Shown here piece after piece: positions 45,529 through 57,438 of a stretch of 64,000 nucleotides of DNA. The stretch's first letter is position 1, and each line of letters begins with the position of its first letter. Below the pieces are notes generated by a model, which made no database searches, was not told where the DNA came from, and saw nothing but the letters and a program-made list of their open reading frames with translations. The translations under genes were made by a program, and so were the position numbers. The DNA is from Euryodendron excelsum (taxonomy: Eukaryota > Streptophyta > Magnoliopsida > Ericales > Pentaphylacaceae), in NCBI GenBank assembly GCA_033060915.1, contig CM065379.1, positions 22,819,318 through 22,883,317 of the forward strand. The letters run 5' to 3'.

Positions 45529-48500
45529 GCGGGAAAAACACTGTACTCTCTCGTTAGAACTCATCCTCCTATAAGAATGACTGCGACTAGGTTTGAATTG
45601 GAAATAGATTTGAATAACGGGCTTTTGGAAAACATTTAGAGTTGCCACCTAACTTGATGAAGGTGAGTTAGGTCACCTAAAAACTAAACACAATCCAAAG
45701 ACTACACTTAGGGTTTTCAAAAATAGTTTTGAAAATACTTCCTCAAGGAAGGGTTTTTAGGAAAATAGATTATTTAGCAACCTTCGGAAAATATTTAAGC
45801 CCTTTTTTAAAAATAAACTCCATTTTGGTCTTTGAAAATTGTGATCCTTAGTTCGAAGGTTGGTTACGTGTAGGGAAGACGCAACAAACCATCACCCTAC
45901 CCCGCCCTTACGGTATTTACATGTCTATTTACCCTAGATTCATCTACGAGAGTCTTTAACTAACAAATGTCCAATCCTATCCACTTTAGAAAAAGAATAT
46001 TTAAAAAGACATGATGCATGATATGTAAGTGCAAGAAAAGAGAGTTGGAAAAATAGATTTAGAGATAGACTTGGAAAGAACTTGATTTGATTTGAAAAGA
46101 GAGTTGAAAAGCTAGATTTTATTTTGGAAAGTTTTAAAAATTGGAAATAGAGAATTGAAAATAGACTTTTGGAATTGGAATTTTGAAATAGATTACGGAA
46201 TTGGAGATTTGAAAAGAGTTATGGAAATAGAAGCTTGAAAAAGGTTGTGACCGCACCCATGAGGGTTGCCTACGTATCCTTGTTGAGGAATCAGGTCAGT
46301 TGTAATTCAGACAAGAGTCCGACTAAAAATATAAGATTTTGATTCGAAAAAGAGATTTGGAAAAGAGTTTAATTTGAACTTAGAACAGAAGATTGGAATC
46401 TAGAATTTGGAATTGAAGAGATTGGACTTTGATTTGGAAAGATAGAAGTTTAAGAAACTTAGACTTAGAAAGATAGGATTTAGGAAGGACTTAAGATTAA
46501 GAAAGATTTGACTTGACTTGGAAAACTTTTGAGAAAAGATTTGACTCGAATATTGGACTCGGAAGATTAGGAAAGATTGGATTTAGGAAAGATTTGGATT
46601 AAGAAAGTTTCAAAATATGGAAGTTTCGTTTTAGGAAAGTTTCATTTTAGGAAAGTTTCGAATTAGGAAAGTTTTCAAATTAGGAAAGTTTTGATTTAGG
46701 AAAGTTTTGAAATAAGAAAGGTTTCATTTAGGAAAAAGGAATGTTTTCGAAATAGGAAATTTTTGAAATAGGAAAGTTTAAAATTTAGAAAGTTTTAGAT
46801 TTGGAAAGATTTGAAGTTTATAAAGTTTGGAATTTAGAAAGTTTAGAATTTGAAACGGTGTGGATTAGGAGAGATTGGAAAAGTTAGATTTGGAAAGTTA
46901 AGATTTGGAAAGGTGTGGAATTAGGAAAGGTTTAGACTATGAAGGATTTGGAAGTTTAAAGTTTATGGAAAGATCTAAATGTTTAAGTTTTGGAAACCTA
47001 AGGTTCAGAAAAATATGACATTAGGAAGGATTTGAATTAGGAAAGGTTTAGACAAGAAAGGATTGAGATTCCTATTTCCTAAAACAATGGATTGGATTTT
47101 GTTTCTAAAAGAGAGGGTTTGATTTTATTTCCAAAAAACAGAGGATGGGATCTAGTTTCCTAAATGCAAGATTAGATTTGGTTTCCTAAAGGAAAGATTG
47201 GATTTGGCATGGATTTGGAAAGGGAAGTTTTAAAAACCCTAGATTTGGAAAACTATAGTTTTGATGTAGAAAATAGGTTTTGGAAACTTATGATTTTGAT
47301 GTAAAAAGGGAGATTTTGGAAACCAAGGTTTTAAGGCAAGATTAAAAATCATGTTTTTGGGAAGGAAAATTAGGGTTTCCTAATCGTTGGCTCTAAGGTT
47401 TAACTTGGACACCAAGAAAAGGGATTTTTGGAAAGTGAGTTTTCAAAAAGGGAGATTTTCAAAAGAAAATCCTAGAAAGGAGTTTTTAGAATGTGAACTA
47501 GAGAGGAGTTTTAGAAAGAAGACTTTGGAAGAAGCTTTTAGGAAAGAGTTTTTAGGAAAGAAATTTATGGGGTGTTTTTAGAAAGTGAATTTTGAGGAGA
47601 GTGATTTTGGAAAGGAGTTTAAAAAGAAGTTTTGAAAATAGATTTTTGGAGGAAGTTTTTAGAAAACAATTTTGGAAGGGAATTTGAAGAGAGTTTTTAG
47701 AAAGTATGTTGGAAAAGAGATTTTTAGAAGGAGAGATTTGAAAATAGAGTTTTTTGAAAGTTTATAAAAATATCTCACTTTCCTAAAGCAATTCTAACCA
47801 TAAGAAGGCTAGAACCACTTTAGGATACTGGTTTTGAAAATAACAAGGATTTTGAAAATATGGACCATATTGGTCACTTTAAATGTAACACTTTCCTAAA
47901 GTCACCCTAACCATGGAAAGACTAGAATCACCTTAGGATTGTGATTTTGAAAACAAGTTTTGAAAAAGAAAATTTTGATGCGAGTTTTGAAAACAATTTT
48001 GATGCAAGCTTTTGAAAACGAGTTTGAAAACAAATTTTGGAAGAATGCAAGATCATGATATGCACAATGTAAGTTGGGGTCTTGAACATACAAGGTTAAA
48101 TACTTCACCATATAATCAAGGGGGCCGAACCCACGTGGTCTTCGGTTAGACTAAAAGAAAGCCCCCGACACGGTGACCCTCCAATAGCCTAATCCTACAC
48201 ATGGACCAGGAAATCCCATGTTTCAAACATGTAAGAAACGGGGAGAAGAAGATGGGGGATTAAAATAGAAGAAAACGCAAGTGGGTTAAGAGAGAGAAGA
48301 GATGGGGAAGACGCGTAAACTTAAAGAGAAAGCTTACCATGTGTTTTGTTTATTTTGTTTTACTTTGCGCCCTTTGCTTTTCTTGCTTTGCTTTTGTCTT
48401 CGTTTCAGTCTTCGTCATGATCTTCGAGAGCTTCAGTTTGTAGCACTTCAAGTCTTCAATGGATGCTTTAGAGGCTAGTGTATGAGTGTATGTGAGTGTA

Positions 48501-50099
48501 TATGAGTGTATAGGAGGTTAGGATTTGTGTATGGAGGCTAGGGTTTGGAAAACCTAAAGAAGCTAGGGTTTAGGGAGCCTGCGAGCTCTAAATATCAAAG
48601 AATAGGATTTTTAAACTGAGTTTGTGGACCTCTTTCATACTGGAGGAGGCTCTATATTTATAGAGAGAGGAATGACCTGGTGCTTGTTGCAGTGGCCGGC
48701 AAGCAGCGTATCTTTAGAAGATTTGGGCGCCTGTACTAGTGATTACCATGCAATTTTTAGCCTGACTTCACTAGAAATGATTCCAGAAAATTCGAAAAGG
48801 ATTTAAGGGACCAAGAATGGCTCGGAAGGCCTGCAAAGAGCAGGAATCCTTAGAATAGAATCCCGGGGGTAATGGACTTAAAAAAGGATGACAAGATTTG
48901 TCGGAAGGGTTGACCAGGCCATTAGGGGTAAAATGGTCAACCAGGCCAGAAAGCTACGAGGACGGACTCAGAATGTCCCAGAAGAAGACTTGAGATTTGG
49001 AAACATTGTTTAGAATGCTCCCAAAGGTTACCAGTTTGATACCCAGAGTTGATGTGGTCGGAAAAGGCAACCGACCCGTTAGGGGCAAAATAGTCATTTC
49101 GCACCAGGTTTGCTGAAACTGACTCGGAATGATCTAGAAAGATAATAGAAGGTTGAGAATACTATAAGAAGCATTCTCGGGAGGTTACCAATTTGATACT
49201 TAGATCCGGTGTGGTTCCCGGGGCGTTCGGATGCTTAGGGGCAAAATGGTCATCTTGACCGGAAAGTCTCGAAATTGGCCTGAAACTGACTAGAAGGCAC
49301 CTAATCATGCTGCATTGCTTTTAGGACAATCTTGGAAAGGTGGACTTACCGTTCTGAGGGCTTAGGTACTTTGGTCATTTTTCACCAAAGTGGGCTAGGA
49401 GGCACCGGTGTTGACTTGGGTTTTGAGTGCTTCTGCCACTCTAACAGCGGTCCCATAATACAGGGATTTGTTGGTAATTCTCTATATCGACCTAGTTACA
49501 AGTACTTTCGCTACTCTAACGGTTGCGATGTTTACGAGTACTTCCACTATGCTGACGGTTCGCGATCATTCCCGAGACTACCTGATCTCGAGAAGCTGCT
49601 AAATGGACTTAACGCTTAAGGAATCAACTTTCTCAAAAGGCATGCTGAAACGGACTTTTCTGCATTAGCAGGCTAGCAGGAGCCAAAGGTGGACCGTTCT
49701 ACCATCTAGGGGACTTGGGGTCTCGTCCTGGTCGACGGGTTTGAAGGGACTTACCGTTTCGAAGAGTTCACTCAGAAACATGCTAGATTGGAGTGTCTTA
49801 CCACCATGAGGAATCAACTTTCTCGAAAGGTGTGCCAGATTTAATTGAAATTAGAATTGAAATTGGAAAGGGGACTTATCCTCTTCGGAAAGACGTGCCT
49901 GTTGGAATTAAACCGAACATTACCCCCAAGGGTAATTTGGTCATTTTGCCTTTATTTGGGTTCAGTGGGCCCGCGAAGAGGTTTGATTGATGGGATTAGA
50001 CTTGAAAAGTTGATTTGACTCAGAATATGTCCACATTGACTTGAATACAAGTCTGGACGGACTATAGACTGCCAAGCAGTAAAAAATGGGGTGCTTACA
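45529..50099 (-). repeat. Element C 3' LTR, main part
   Basis: This LTR lacks its first 47 bp, which are at 5097-5143, and starts GCGGGAAAAACACTG. It contains the purine-rich tract, AATAAA near 48345 (minus strand), TATA at 48655-48662 and the terminus TGCTTACA. The palindromic module after the TATA box is mostly deleted (about 48690). Confidence 0.85.
48655..48662 (-). promoter_or_regulatory. LTR TATA box, element C 3' LTR
   Basis: TATAAATA on the minus strand, in TCTATAAATATAGAGCC. Confidence 0.6.
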
Positions 50100-50117
50100 G
50101 TTGCCTCTCTTTTTTTG
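50100..50117 (-). promoter_or_regulatory. Polypurine tract of element C
   Basis: On the minus strand, AAAAAAAGAGAGGCAAC abuts TGTAAGCACCCC. It carries one G-to-A change against A and B. Confidence 0.85.
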
Positions 50118-50540
50118 TCTTTGCTTGTCCAAGACAGAAAATGATAAAGTTAGAGTCCTATGTTGACCGTGATGCGGTCGGAGGGACGGACTTTGGAAAT
50201 TTTGGAAAACAGGAGTTTGGAAATGGATATTGGGCCCAAAAGGCCTTTGAAATCGAGTTTTGACGGGGAAAAGGGCAAAGCTGCCCAAAATTGGCTGTTG
50301 GCGCCACTAGTGATGGCGCCTTTGGAAGAAATGGCTTGCAGTGGCGCTAGGCTCGGGAACCAAACCAGAAACATTTCTGGTTTGAGCAGTTGTGGGATTT
50401 TGAAGAGTTTATGAAAAATCGAGAGGCATTGTGAGGAAACTGACCTAGATATTGAAGGAGCATCTCTTAGGGACCCCGGGAGATTATCGGAAGTAGACGC
50501 CGTCGCTGGAAGAGAAGATTTCACCGAAGAACTCTAAGAG

Positions 50541-51586
50541 GTGAGTTTTTAATTTTTTATTGATTTTGATGTGTAGAGCTCAGTTTAAGTCGTGTGAATA
50601 GTGAAAACTATTGTTTTGACATGTTTTGAACAATGCGGTGAAGTTATGTTTGTATTTTAGTGCTTGTTTGACTGAATTTGAGTGATTATGTGAAGGGAGT
50701 TTCTACAGGAATTGGGGGTTTGTTCCTACAGGCTTAGGTGTTGGGTTTTCCAGCTAGATTTTTATACTTTGTGCCTTAGAAATATGTGTTTAACAGCCGT
50801 ATAAAATTTTGTGATTTTTCGAAAACTTTTGAATATTTGATTTTTTGAAAAATAGAAAAAAAGACTGAGAAAAATAGGAAAAATGGAGAAAATTGAGAAA
50901 GTGATGAAATTAAGGGAGTTTAAAATTTAGAAAAATGTTGGAATAGTTTAGAAAATATTTGAAATGATTTTGAAATATTTTAGGATATCTTTGAACACCA
51001 TTGATTTATTGAAAAATGAAACGAGTTTTTTGGAAAGTTTGAAAATTTTAAAAGTGTGTGCGGGTGTTAGTGGTATGTGATGGTGGTGTTTGTAGAGTTC
51101 ATGGCTTGTGTTTTGTGTTGATATTGTGGGTGTTGTAGGGACCATTTTTAAACGAAACTCTACCAAAATTTTTAGAAATCAAGGAAAAGAATTGAAAAAA
51201 GGTTTTGAATAAAATCTTTTTGAAGGAAAAAGACAAAAACCCTTGAGATTTTAGAAAACTTGTTTTGACTTGAAGTTGAAAAAAATCAAAATGTGAAGGA
51301 AATTCATTTTGACTCGAAACTTGACCTTTTAAATCAAAATGTGTAGAAAATTCATTTTGACTTAGAAATAGAATTTTAAAAAATCAAAGTGTATAGGAAA
51401 TTCACTTTAACTTAGAATTGGATTTAGAATCAAAATGTATAGGAAATTCATTTTCACTTAGCACTTGAAAATTTTTGTTGTTTGTGTGTTTTTTTTTTTT
51501 TTTGTCATTTATTTATTTTATTTTATTATTATTTTTAACTGCATGTACGGTATATTAACACCTCTTACCTTGGCTTACCTTTCTAG
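50541..51586 (+). other. Leader intron of the antisense gene, element C
   Basis: Donor GAG/GTGAGT at 50541 and acceptor TTACCTTTCTAG at 51586; 1,046 nt. It is longer than in A and B because of about four tandem copies of a unit of about 57 bp at 51280-51470, each pairing TCAAAATG with CATTTTGA. The palindromic module precedes it at 50297-50352. Confidence 0.6.
51280..51470. repeat. 57-bp tandem repeat with internal inverted repeat
   Basis: Four degenerate copies of a unit with ATCAAAATGTGTAGGAAATT followed by CATTTTGACTT. A and B have one copy each (20265-20300, 33055-33095). Each unit could fold into a short hairpin. Confidence 0.7.
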
Positions 51587-51587
51587 G

Positions 51588-53433
51588 ATGGCTAATGCAG
51601 GCGACGATGGTTTTGAGAGGAGACGCTTCTCCGGGAAGGCGGCCAAGACAAATTCTGTTAGCGGCTCCAGTTGTTCTAGGGGTAGTCATTGATCCACTGG
51701 ACGGGCTTCTTCTAGTTAGAGCAGACGGGGGAGTAGACCACCTGTCGACCCCTTTCCTCTGGTTGAGCAAGCCTTTGCGGAGGATATTGGTGCTGAGGAG
51801 GGGATACCGGGTTTTGGTAACCAGGTGACTGGTTATGGGAGAGCCTCCTCTAGACATAGGCAAACGGATGCTGATTTGGGTGACCTGGAGGTACCGAACA
51901 TCCCACCGCTCGGGAATCTTGCTTATCACCCCAATGTATATTCTAGACAGCATTTTCCCCCTTCGTGGATACACACAGCTTTTAGAGGGGCTGTTCATCA
52001 GGTCTTTGTGACCATGCAGCTGGCTACTCCATCATATCGTGTCTTCCTGGCTTAGATCGAATTTGGAGCTTTCATGGGATTACAGGCTAACCGCCTGAAC
52101 CGACATCTGGTGCTGGCGCTTATCGAGAGATGGTTTGGAGAGACCGGGACTTTCCATTTTGTTGGCTTTGAGTTGGGTCCCACCCCCTTGGGTTGGGCGA
52201 TCATCACAGTGCTTTCCTTCGTCGACTGGCAGATCACTTTACAGTTAGTCAGTAGAGACGAAGCCTGCATTCTGCTGGACTTGCCCCCTCCTAAGTGTTC
52301 TGCTTTCCCAGTTTCCTAGCTCAGTCAAGATGACTGTACCTTTGCTGTTGAGTGCTCCCCTGCTCAGCTCGACATCATAAGATGGCGACTTGTTCTGTAT
52401 ATCATCTTTAGCTTCTTTTGCAACAACAACAAGTCGCTTGTACCTTTTCATCTGGTGAGCATAGTATCTGATCTTGGAGCTTTATCTGAGCTGGATTGAG
52501 GGTCCTTCTCCTTTGGCTGCTTCCTTCGATCGATGCGGGTCCGAACCTCTTCCTGTTGGGGCAACATAACTAGTTTCTAGCCCTTTCTTGTCTGGTGGAG
52601 CTACGAGTATCTGTCTGTTTGTCACCCTATGGTTATTGAGGACGACCTTTATCCTCGTGCTTTGAGGTGCGCTCGTGACCGGGTGGCCCAACAATCAGAG
52701 ATTACCGACTTTGTGATGCTACGGGCGATCCTAGAGTTGATTGAGGCAAAAGATGTGACTTGGCGGCCCTTCATTGGATTAGTTCATTATGAGACAATGC
52801 GGTACTTGGTTCCGTTATCCCTATCAAGGGCTGCTTTTCTCAGTGATGATACTTGGGAGTCCTATCTCAGAGAGCGGCACTGGCAGCAATTTCATGAGGA
52901 GTTCCAATCAGTAGGAGCTCCGCCGTAGTATATGTTTGGAGCGTTAGTGGCGGGAGTGCCTATCCCTTATCAAGAGTGACAGTCGGGTGCCGAGTTCTTG
53001 CTTCCTTCAGATACAGACTACGCTGCACACTTCGGGGCTCCTTCTATTGGTGGCTTCACTCGGTTTGAGGTAGTAGTCGGCGGATACGCTGTAGGCCAGG
53101 AGGTGGTTGACTTGTGGCGCCGTGTCGTGGGATATGAGCCCAAGGCTGAGTTTGCTGCCTTGAGGGATCAGAGGGATCAATACCAAACGGAGCGAGATTA
53201 GTATCAGGCAGAGGTGGCTTCCTTGACGGCTCGGATAGCTCAAATAGGAGGTGGCGGGGTATGTCATCTTTTCTCTCCTTCTTCTTGCTCTACTGCTGTT
53301 TAGTTCTTCTTTCATAGGGCTGATTTGGGTTCTATCTTATCCGTAGGATGCTGGTCCTTTGAGCAGTTATCCACCTCCTCCGATGCCGAGTTTCGTGGAT
53401 TTCGATCCAGATGACATTGACTTTGACCTTTGA
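51588..53433 (+). pseudogene. Antisense plant-mobile-domain gene of element C
   Basis: The best preserved copy: one frame from ATG 51588 through the terminal intron 53259-53346 to TGA 53431-53433, with no frameshift. Order: acidic/Ser/Arg-rich N-terminus, GDLEVPNIPPLGNLAYHPNV, HTAFRGAVHQVFVTMQL, PMD core (RHLVLALIERWFGETGTFHF, FELGPTPLGWAIITVL), DEACILLDLPPP, FFCNNNKSLVPFHLVSIV, DVTWRPFIGLVHYETMRYL, TWESYLRERHWQQFHEEF, ALRDQRDQYQTERD and the last exon SSYPPPPMPSF...DPDDIDFDL. Nine nonsense codons (51690, 51717, 52053, 52317, 52497, 52578, 52926, 52977, 53199) are all base substitutions. The stop at 53199 is shared with B (34823). Expression would need its own plus-strand promoter. Confidence 0.85.
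53259..53346 (+). other. Terminal intron of antisense PMD gene, element C
   Basis: 88 nt, GGG/GTATGT...TATCCGTAG/GAT, phase 0. Same position and length as in B. Confidence 0.75.
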
Positions 53434-55394
53434 TAGATGCCCCTTGTGGAGACTATCATCTTCTTTTGCCCCTTATCCCTAAGATGTATTTATGTTAGAC
53501 AGTTTTATTTTATAAGTTTTGTGTGAAGAGGGATATTTACGGCATTTAGATGCATGGATAGGCAGAGACATGTATGATTTAATTTTTTCAGCTAAGTACA
53601 TGATCCGATGCATGTGTAGAAATGATGATGTTGTGTATCTATTATAGGGGTTGACATTAAACTGTGTTGGTGATTTCTGTTTCTATAGGGAGTTATATCC
53701 TATATATGCAGAGCTCATGCCGATTTTTTTGTTTTTTGACAATGTATGCACATATTAGAAATACATTAACTAACAGAATGACAAGGGGTGTTGTTGAGCT
53801 TGTAATCTTCGGAATGGTAACTTCTTCCTTTTTAGGGGTCTAGCCTCTTCTCTGGCTCAACCTTACCTTGATTGGATGATAGCACTTCACAACTTTGTCA
53901 ACCTTACGATCGCCTCCGATTCTTTGTTTCATGTTTAGTGTATGGGATTATTGGGCCGAAACTCTCGACTCTCGGGGCTTTGGCAACTGCTTACTCGATC
54001 TTTAGCAAAGCGATAAGTGGTCAATCCTTTCAATCTGAGAAGACTTTGTTTCAGGACATAATGTAGGCTAGGTTATGGGGTTTTTGAAACAACGGGATAT
54101 GTGGGCTCAAATTCGATACTGTTTTCAGTAGGGTTTAGATCCATACCATCCTTGACTATTTTTCAATAGGGTTAGCATCCGTCTTTAGCTTCGACAGCGT
54201 GTCTAGCTCATTTAGATCAAGCAATCCGCTTTCAATTAAAGTGGACTTTAGTAAGGTTGTAATGTAGGCTATGGTTTCGTGGTTTTGCAAGAAAGGGTAA
54301 AGGCTCGAACCTATTGTTTCTGCTGGGTTTCTTTGTAACTTAGGATCACCTTTAAATTTCCTTCTTGCTTTTACTATATACTTCTCAAGGTGGAAATGAC
54401 TATTTTCTTTCACCCTTTCTATATGCTTTTTGAGATAAACATGACTCTCTTCTCTTTTGATCTTCTTATTATGCTTTTGAAAATGACTCAATCATGGTTT
54501 TCTTCAGGCCTTTCCTTAGAAGTTTTTTTTTTTTTTTTGGCCTTTTGCCCCTTGGTAACTCTTTTTCTTTGCTTTGTCCTTCTTATTTTTTTTCTTTTTA
54601 TAGAAAGAGTAATTCTACCATCCCTTTTCCTTTAGACTTTTTCCTTAGCAATCTAACCTAACCCAATGTGGGCGGTGATCCCTAAGTTAAGGTTTTCTCG
54701 AGAAAGATAAATGGCTCAACAAGTTTGGCAAGGGGTTGCTTCTGACTGCATGGGAAATGAAATGAGGGCCTCTCTTCACTTTAAACTAGATTGCTTGATC
54801 TATAGAGCCTTCAATGCTGCCTTAGCACAATGAAGGTGGATACCATTCCTAGAGTTCTCAAATATTGTATGCCCCAGTGTGGAGAGGATAGTCTTGGATC
54901 GAGGTTGACAAGAAAAACTTCGTTTGTTCTGAGGCTCTAGGGGTTAAATAAAGGGAATATAAACATTTTTTCTTTTACATAGGGAAATGAAAGGTGGCTC
55001 CTCTTCATCTTGATAGTCTGGCCATGCATCACTTAGCTTCAGTGTCTTTGTAAGTATTGCCTTCGAGTAGTTTTCTCACTCATCCTTGTCCTATCTCTAT
55101 TTGGAAAGCTAATCATTTGGCAAGTAGTTAACTCATGCTATCATCCTTTCAAGTCGGATCATTCCATAAGATAAACCATGTCCCTTGCGTAGAAAGTAGT
55201 TACTATTCACAAGAGAAAAGAAGACAACAACATTGAATAAAAAGTCTTAATCATTTTGTCTTATCAATGAAAAGCATATAGTTCTGTTTTAAAGAAACAA
55301 AAATGTAGATATTAATTTAAAGACGAAATGTAAAGGGATAGAAAGAAAGTGGGTGAAAACACCCCTCCCTTGTACGCTTTTAAAGAAAACTATT
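53434..55394. other. Spacer between antisense gene and gag (element C)
   Basis: No gene is supported; T-rich on the plus strand. Homologous to the B and D spacers, with AATGTAGGCTA blocks near 54061 and 54264. The antisense gene and gag converge here, so it should hold both 3' ends. No pol remnant was seen. Confidence 0.65.
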
Positions 55395-57438
55395 TTAGTA
55401 AGGCCTTGGGATAATGCCCACATCTTTGATACTCCATTTGTGATTTGCATCAATGGCCAAGGCAAGATAGGCAAAGGCTTTTTCTAGAGCTCTAGACATA
55501 TCAGCAGTGATGGTGCAGTTGGTAACTTCATTAATCTCCTTCTTGTTATTTGCAACAGGTCCTTCTGTAAATAGGATGGTTAGTTCACCTCCTTCTAACT
55601 CGAATGGCTCTGTCTATTCTCTTGACTCTTCTAGCCCCCAGCCTATAACTTCATAGTTGTACTCGGTCGCGGGCCAAGGGTTTTCTAACAGGTGACTTTC
55701 AGCTGCTGCATACTTCGAGTGTAGAAACTCAGCACCCCATCCATCAGCAGTTATGCTTTCGATATGCTCTTCTTTCGGGAACATTGGCTCCTCAACGGGC
55801 CATTCAGAAGCATCAGGCACCTCATTAGGGTTATAGAGATAAATCGAGCACAATGGGAGATCCTTTTCCTAGTCATCTTCTTCATTGGTCTCCCAATCGT
55901 CCTCATAACCTTCGGCCCCGAGCCCGTCGAACTCTCCCTCGCCTTCCATTTCTACTAGTATCATGTTGACGGTGTGGTCTGACAGAGGATTGGTGGTCAC
56001 ATTAAGAGCAGGAGCGGGCTTTACCGGTTGCAGATCGATAGTTTTGTTGTCTATCAGGTCCTGAATTTTGTGCTTGAGAGAGAAGCAGCTTTCAGTGTCT
56101 TGCCCTTGGCCACCCGAATGGTATTCACAAGTAAGGGCGGTATTGAAGGTTGGGGGTAGAGGGCTTGGCAATGGACGAGCAGGTATGAGCTTCAAAATAT
56201 TATTCTTCAAAAGGTTGTGGTAAGCCTCAATTTGGGTGCAAGCTAAGGTATTAAAAGCACGGGTGCGTCGGGTAAGCCTATTAAAGTTGGGTCGTGCCCC
56301 AGCAAGGCCGTAGTTAGGGGTTGGAGTAGGCATGGTTAAAGTGGGTGAGGGTAGGGCAGGAGGTGATTGTGGCGGTAGTCAGTATTGGGGTAATTGGCTA
56401 GACCGGACAGTATATTGGGGGGATGGGCTAGGCAAGATGGTAGACACTTCACTTTCCTTCTTAATTGCGCCCCTTGTAGTAGCCACCTTCTTAGCTATGT
56501 TGGCAGTATACTCTCCAATTTTGGCATAAGGGTCCATAATCCTCCCTATCTTGAGGCCATTTTCTATCATCTCCTCTTGCATAATGAGCTCGGAGAAGCT
56601 TTTTCTTACACTTTTGCAGAGCTTCTCATAGTATATATCTTGAAAAGTGTGCACAAACAGTTGTACGTACTCTTTTCTTCCAGCGGGGAATTAACTTGTG
56701 CAGCGACCTCCCTCCATCTTAGGGCATATCCTTTAAAGGTTTTCTTCTCACCTTTACTCATCATCATCAGGGACCATCGATCGAAAGTGAGGTCGATGTT
56801 GTGATGATATTAGGCTTTGAACAATTGACCAGCTCGATCCATGTTGCGATCTTCCTTAGATCCAGACGGGCGAACCATTGTAGAGCAGACCTAGTGAGGC
56901 TATATTGGAACAGCTGCATGAGGAGTTTTGGATTGTTTTCATGATCACTTAGCGCTCTAGCATAGAGACGAAGATGAGCGACGGGGTTGCCAATGCCGTC
57001 ATACTTCTGGAAGTCAGACATTTTGAACCTAGCAGGTCTCGAGTGGTTAGGAAAGAAGCATAACTCGTCATAGGCAATGAAACTATAGGCGTCATGGCCA
57101 TGGAGACTTCACAGTGAATCCTCTAGCCCTTGGATTTTCAGACCGAGAGGGTCTAGGGGGGCCTTCTTTACGGCAGGTAAAAGTAATACGGTCTCCTCCT
57201 CTTCAGTGCTGATCCCTTTGGCATCTTCATTGTTCCTCCCAGCATTGTCAGACTAAAGCATGATCCTTGGATTAGCGGGTTTGGGGTCCTTGGACAAAGT
57301 CATAGATGATGGTGGGACTGCAGCAGCATCCTTCATAGCCATAGTTTGAATGAGTTTGAGCATCTTATCCATCTTGGTCGTTATTTCGTTGACCTCTTCT
57401 CGAGAAACTTGAGATGATTCTTCAGGGTTAGTAGCCAT
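55395..57438 (-). pseudogene. gag: gag of element C, nearly complete
   Basis: ATG at 57438 (MATNPEESSQVSREEVNEI), a coiled N-terminal part, then the Ty3-type capsid: MSDFQKYDGIGNPVAHLRLY, LLMQLFQYSLTRSALQWFARL. After a frameshift near 56815 come HHNIDLTFDRWSL, FKGYALRWREVAAQV and QLFVHTFQDIYYEKL; then a Pro-rich linker, a zinc-knuckle-like CEYHSGGQGQDTESC, KHKIQDLIDNKTI, NPLSDHTVNMI, an acidic tail and KWSIKDVGIIPRPY at the stop 55397-55395. Stops lie at about 57250, in the capsid, and near 55866 and 55612. Gag forms the particle that packages RNA. No protease follows; the end IP(K/R)P(Y/N) is shared with B and D. Confidence 0.82.

Noticed and set aside
38723..50099. Simple tandem of two elements sharing a middle LTR by unequal recombination
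   Set aside because: The middle region holds a complete LTR end at 45528 followed by an LTR lacking its first 47 bp, which are found at 5097-5143; nested insertion explains both.
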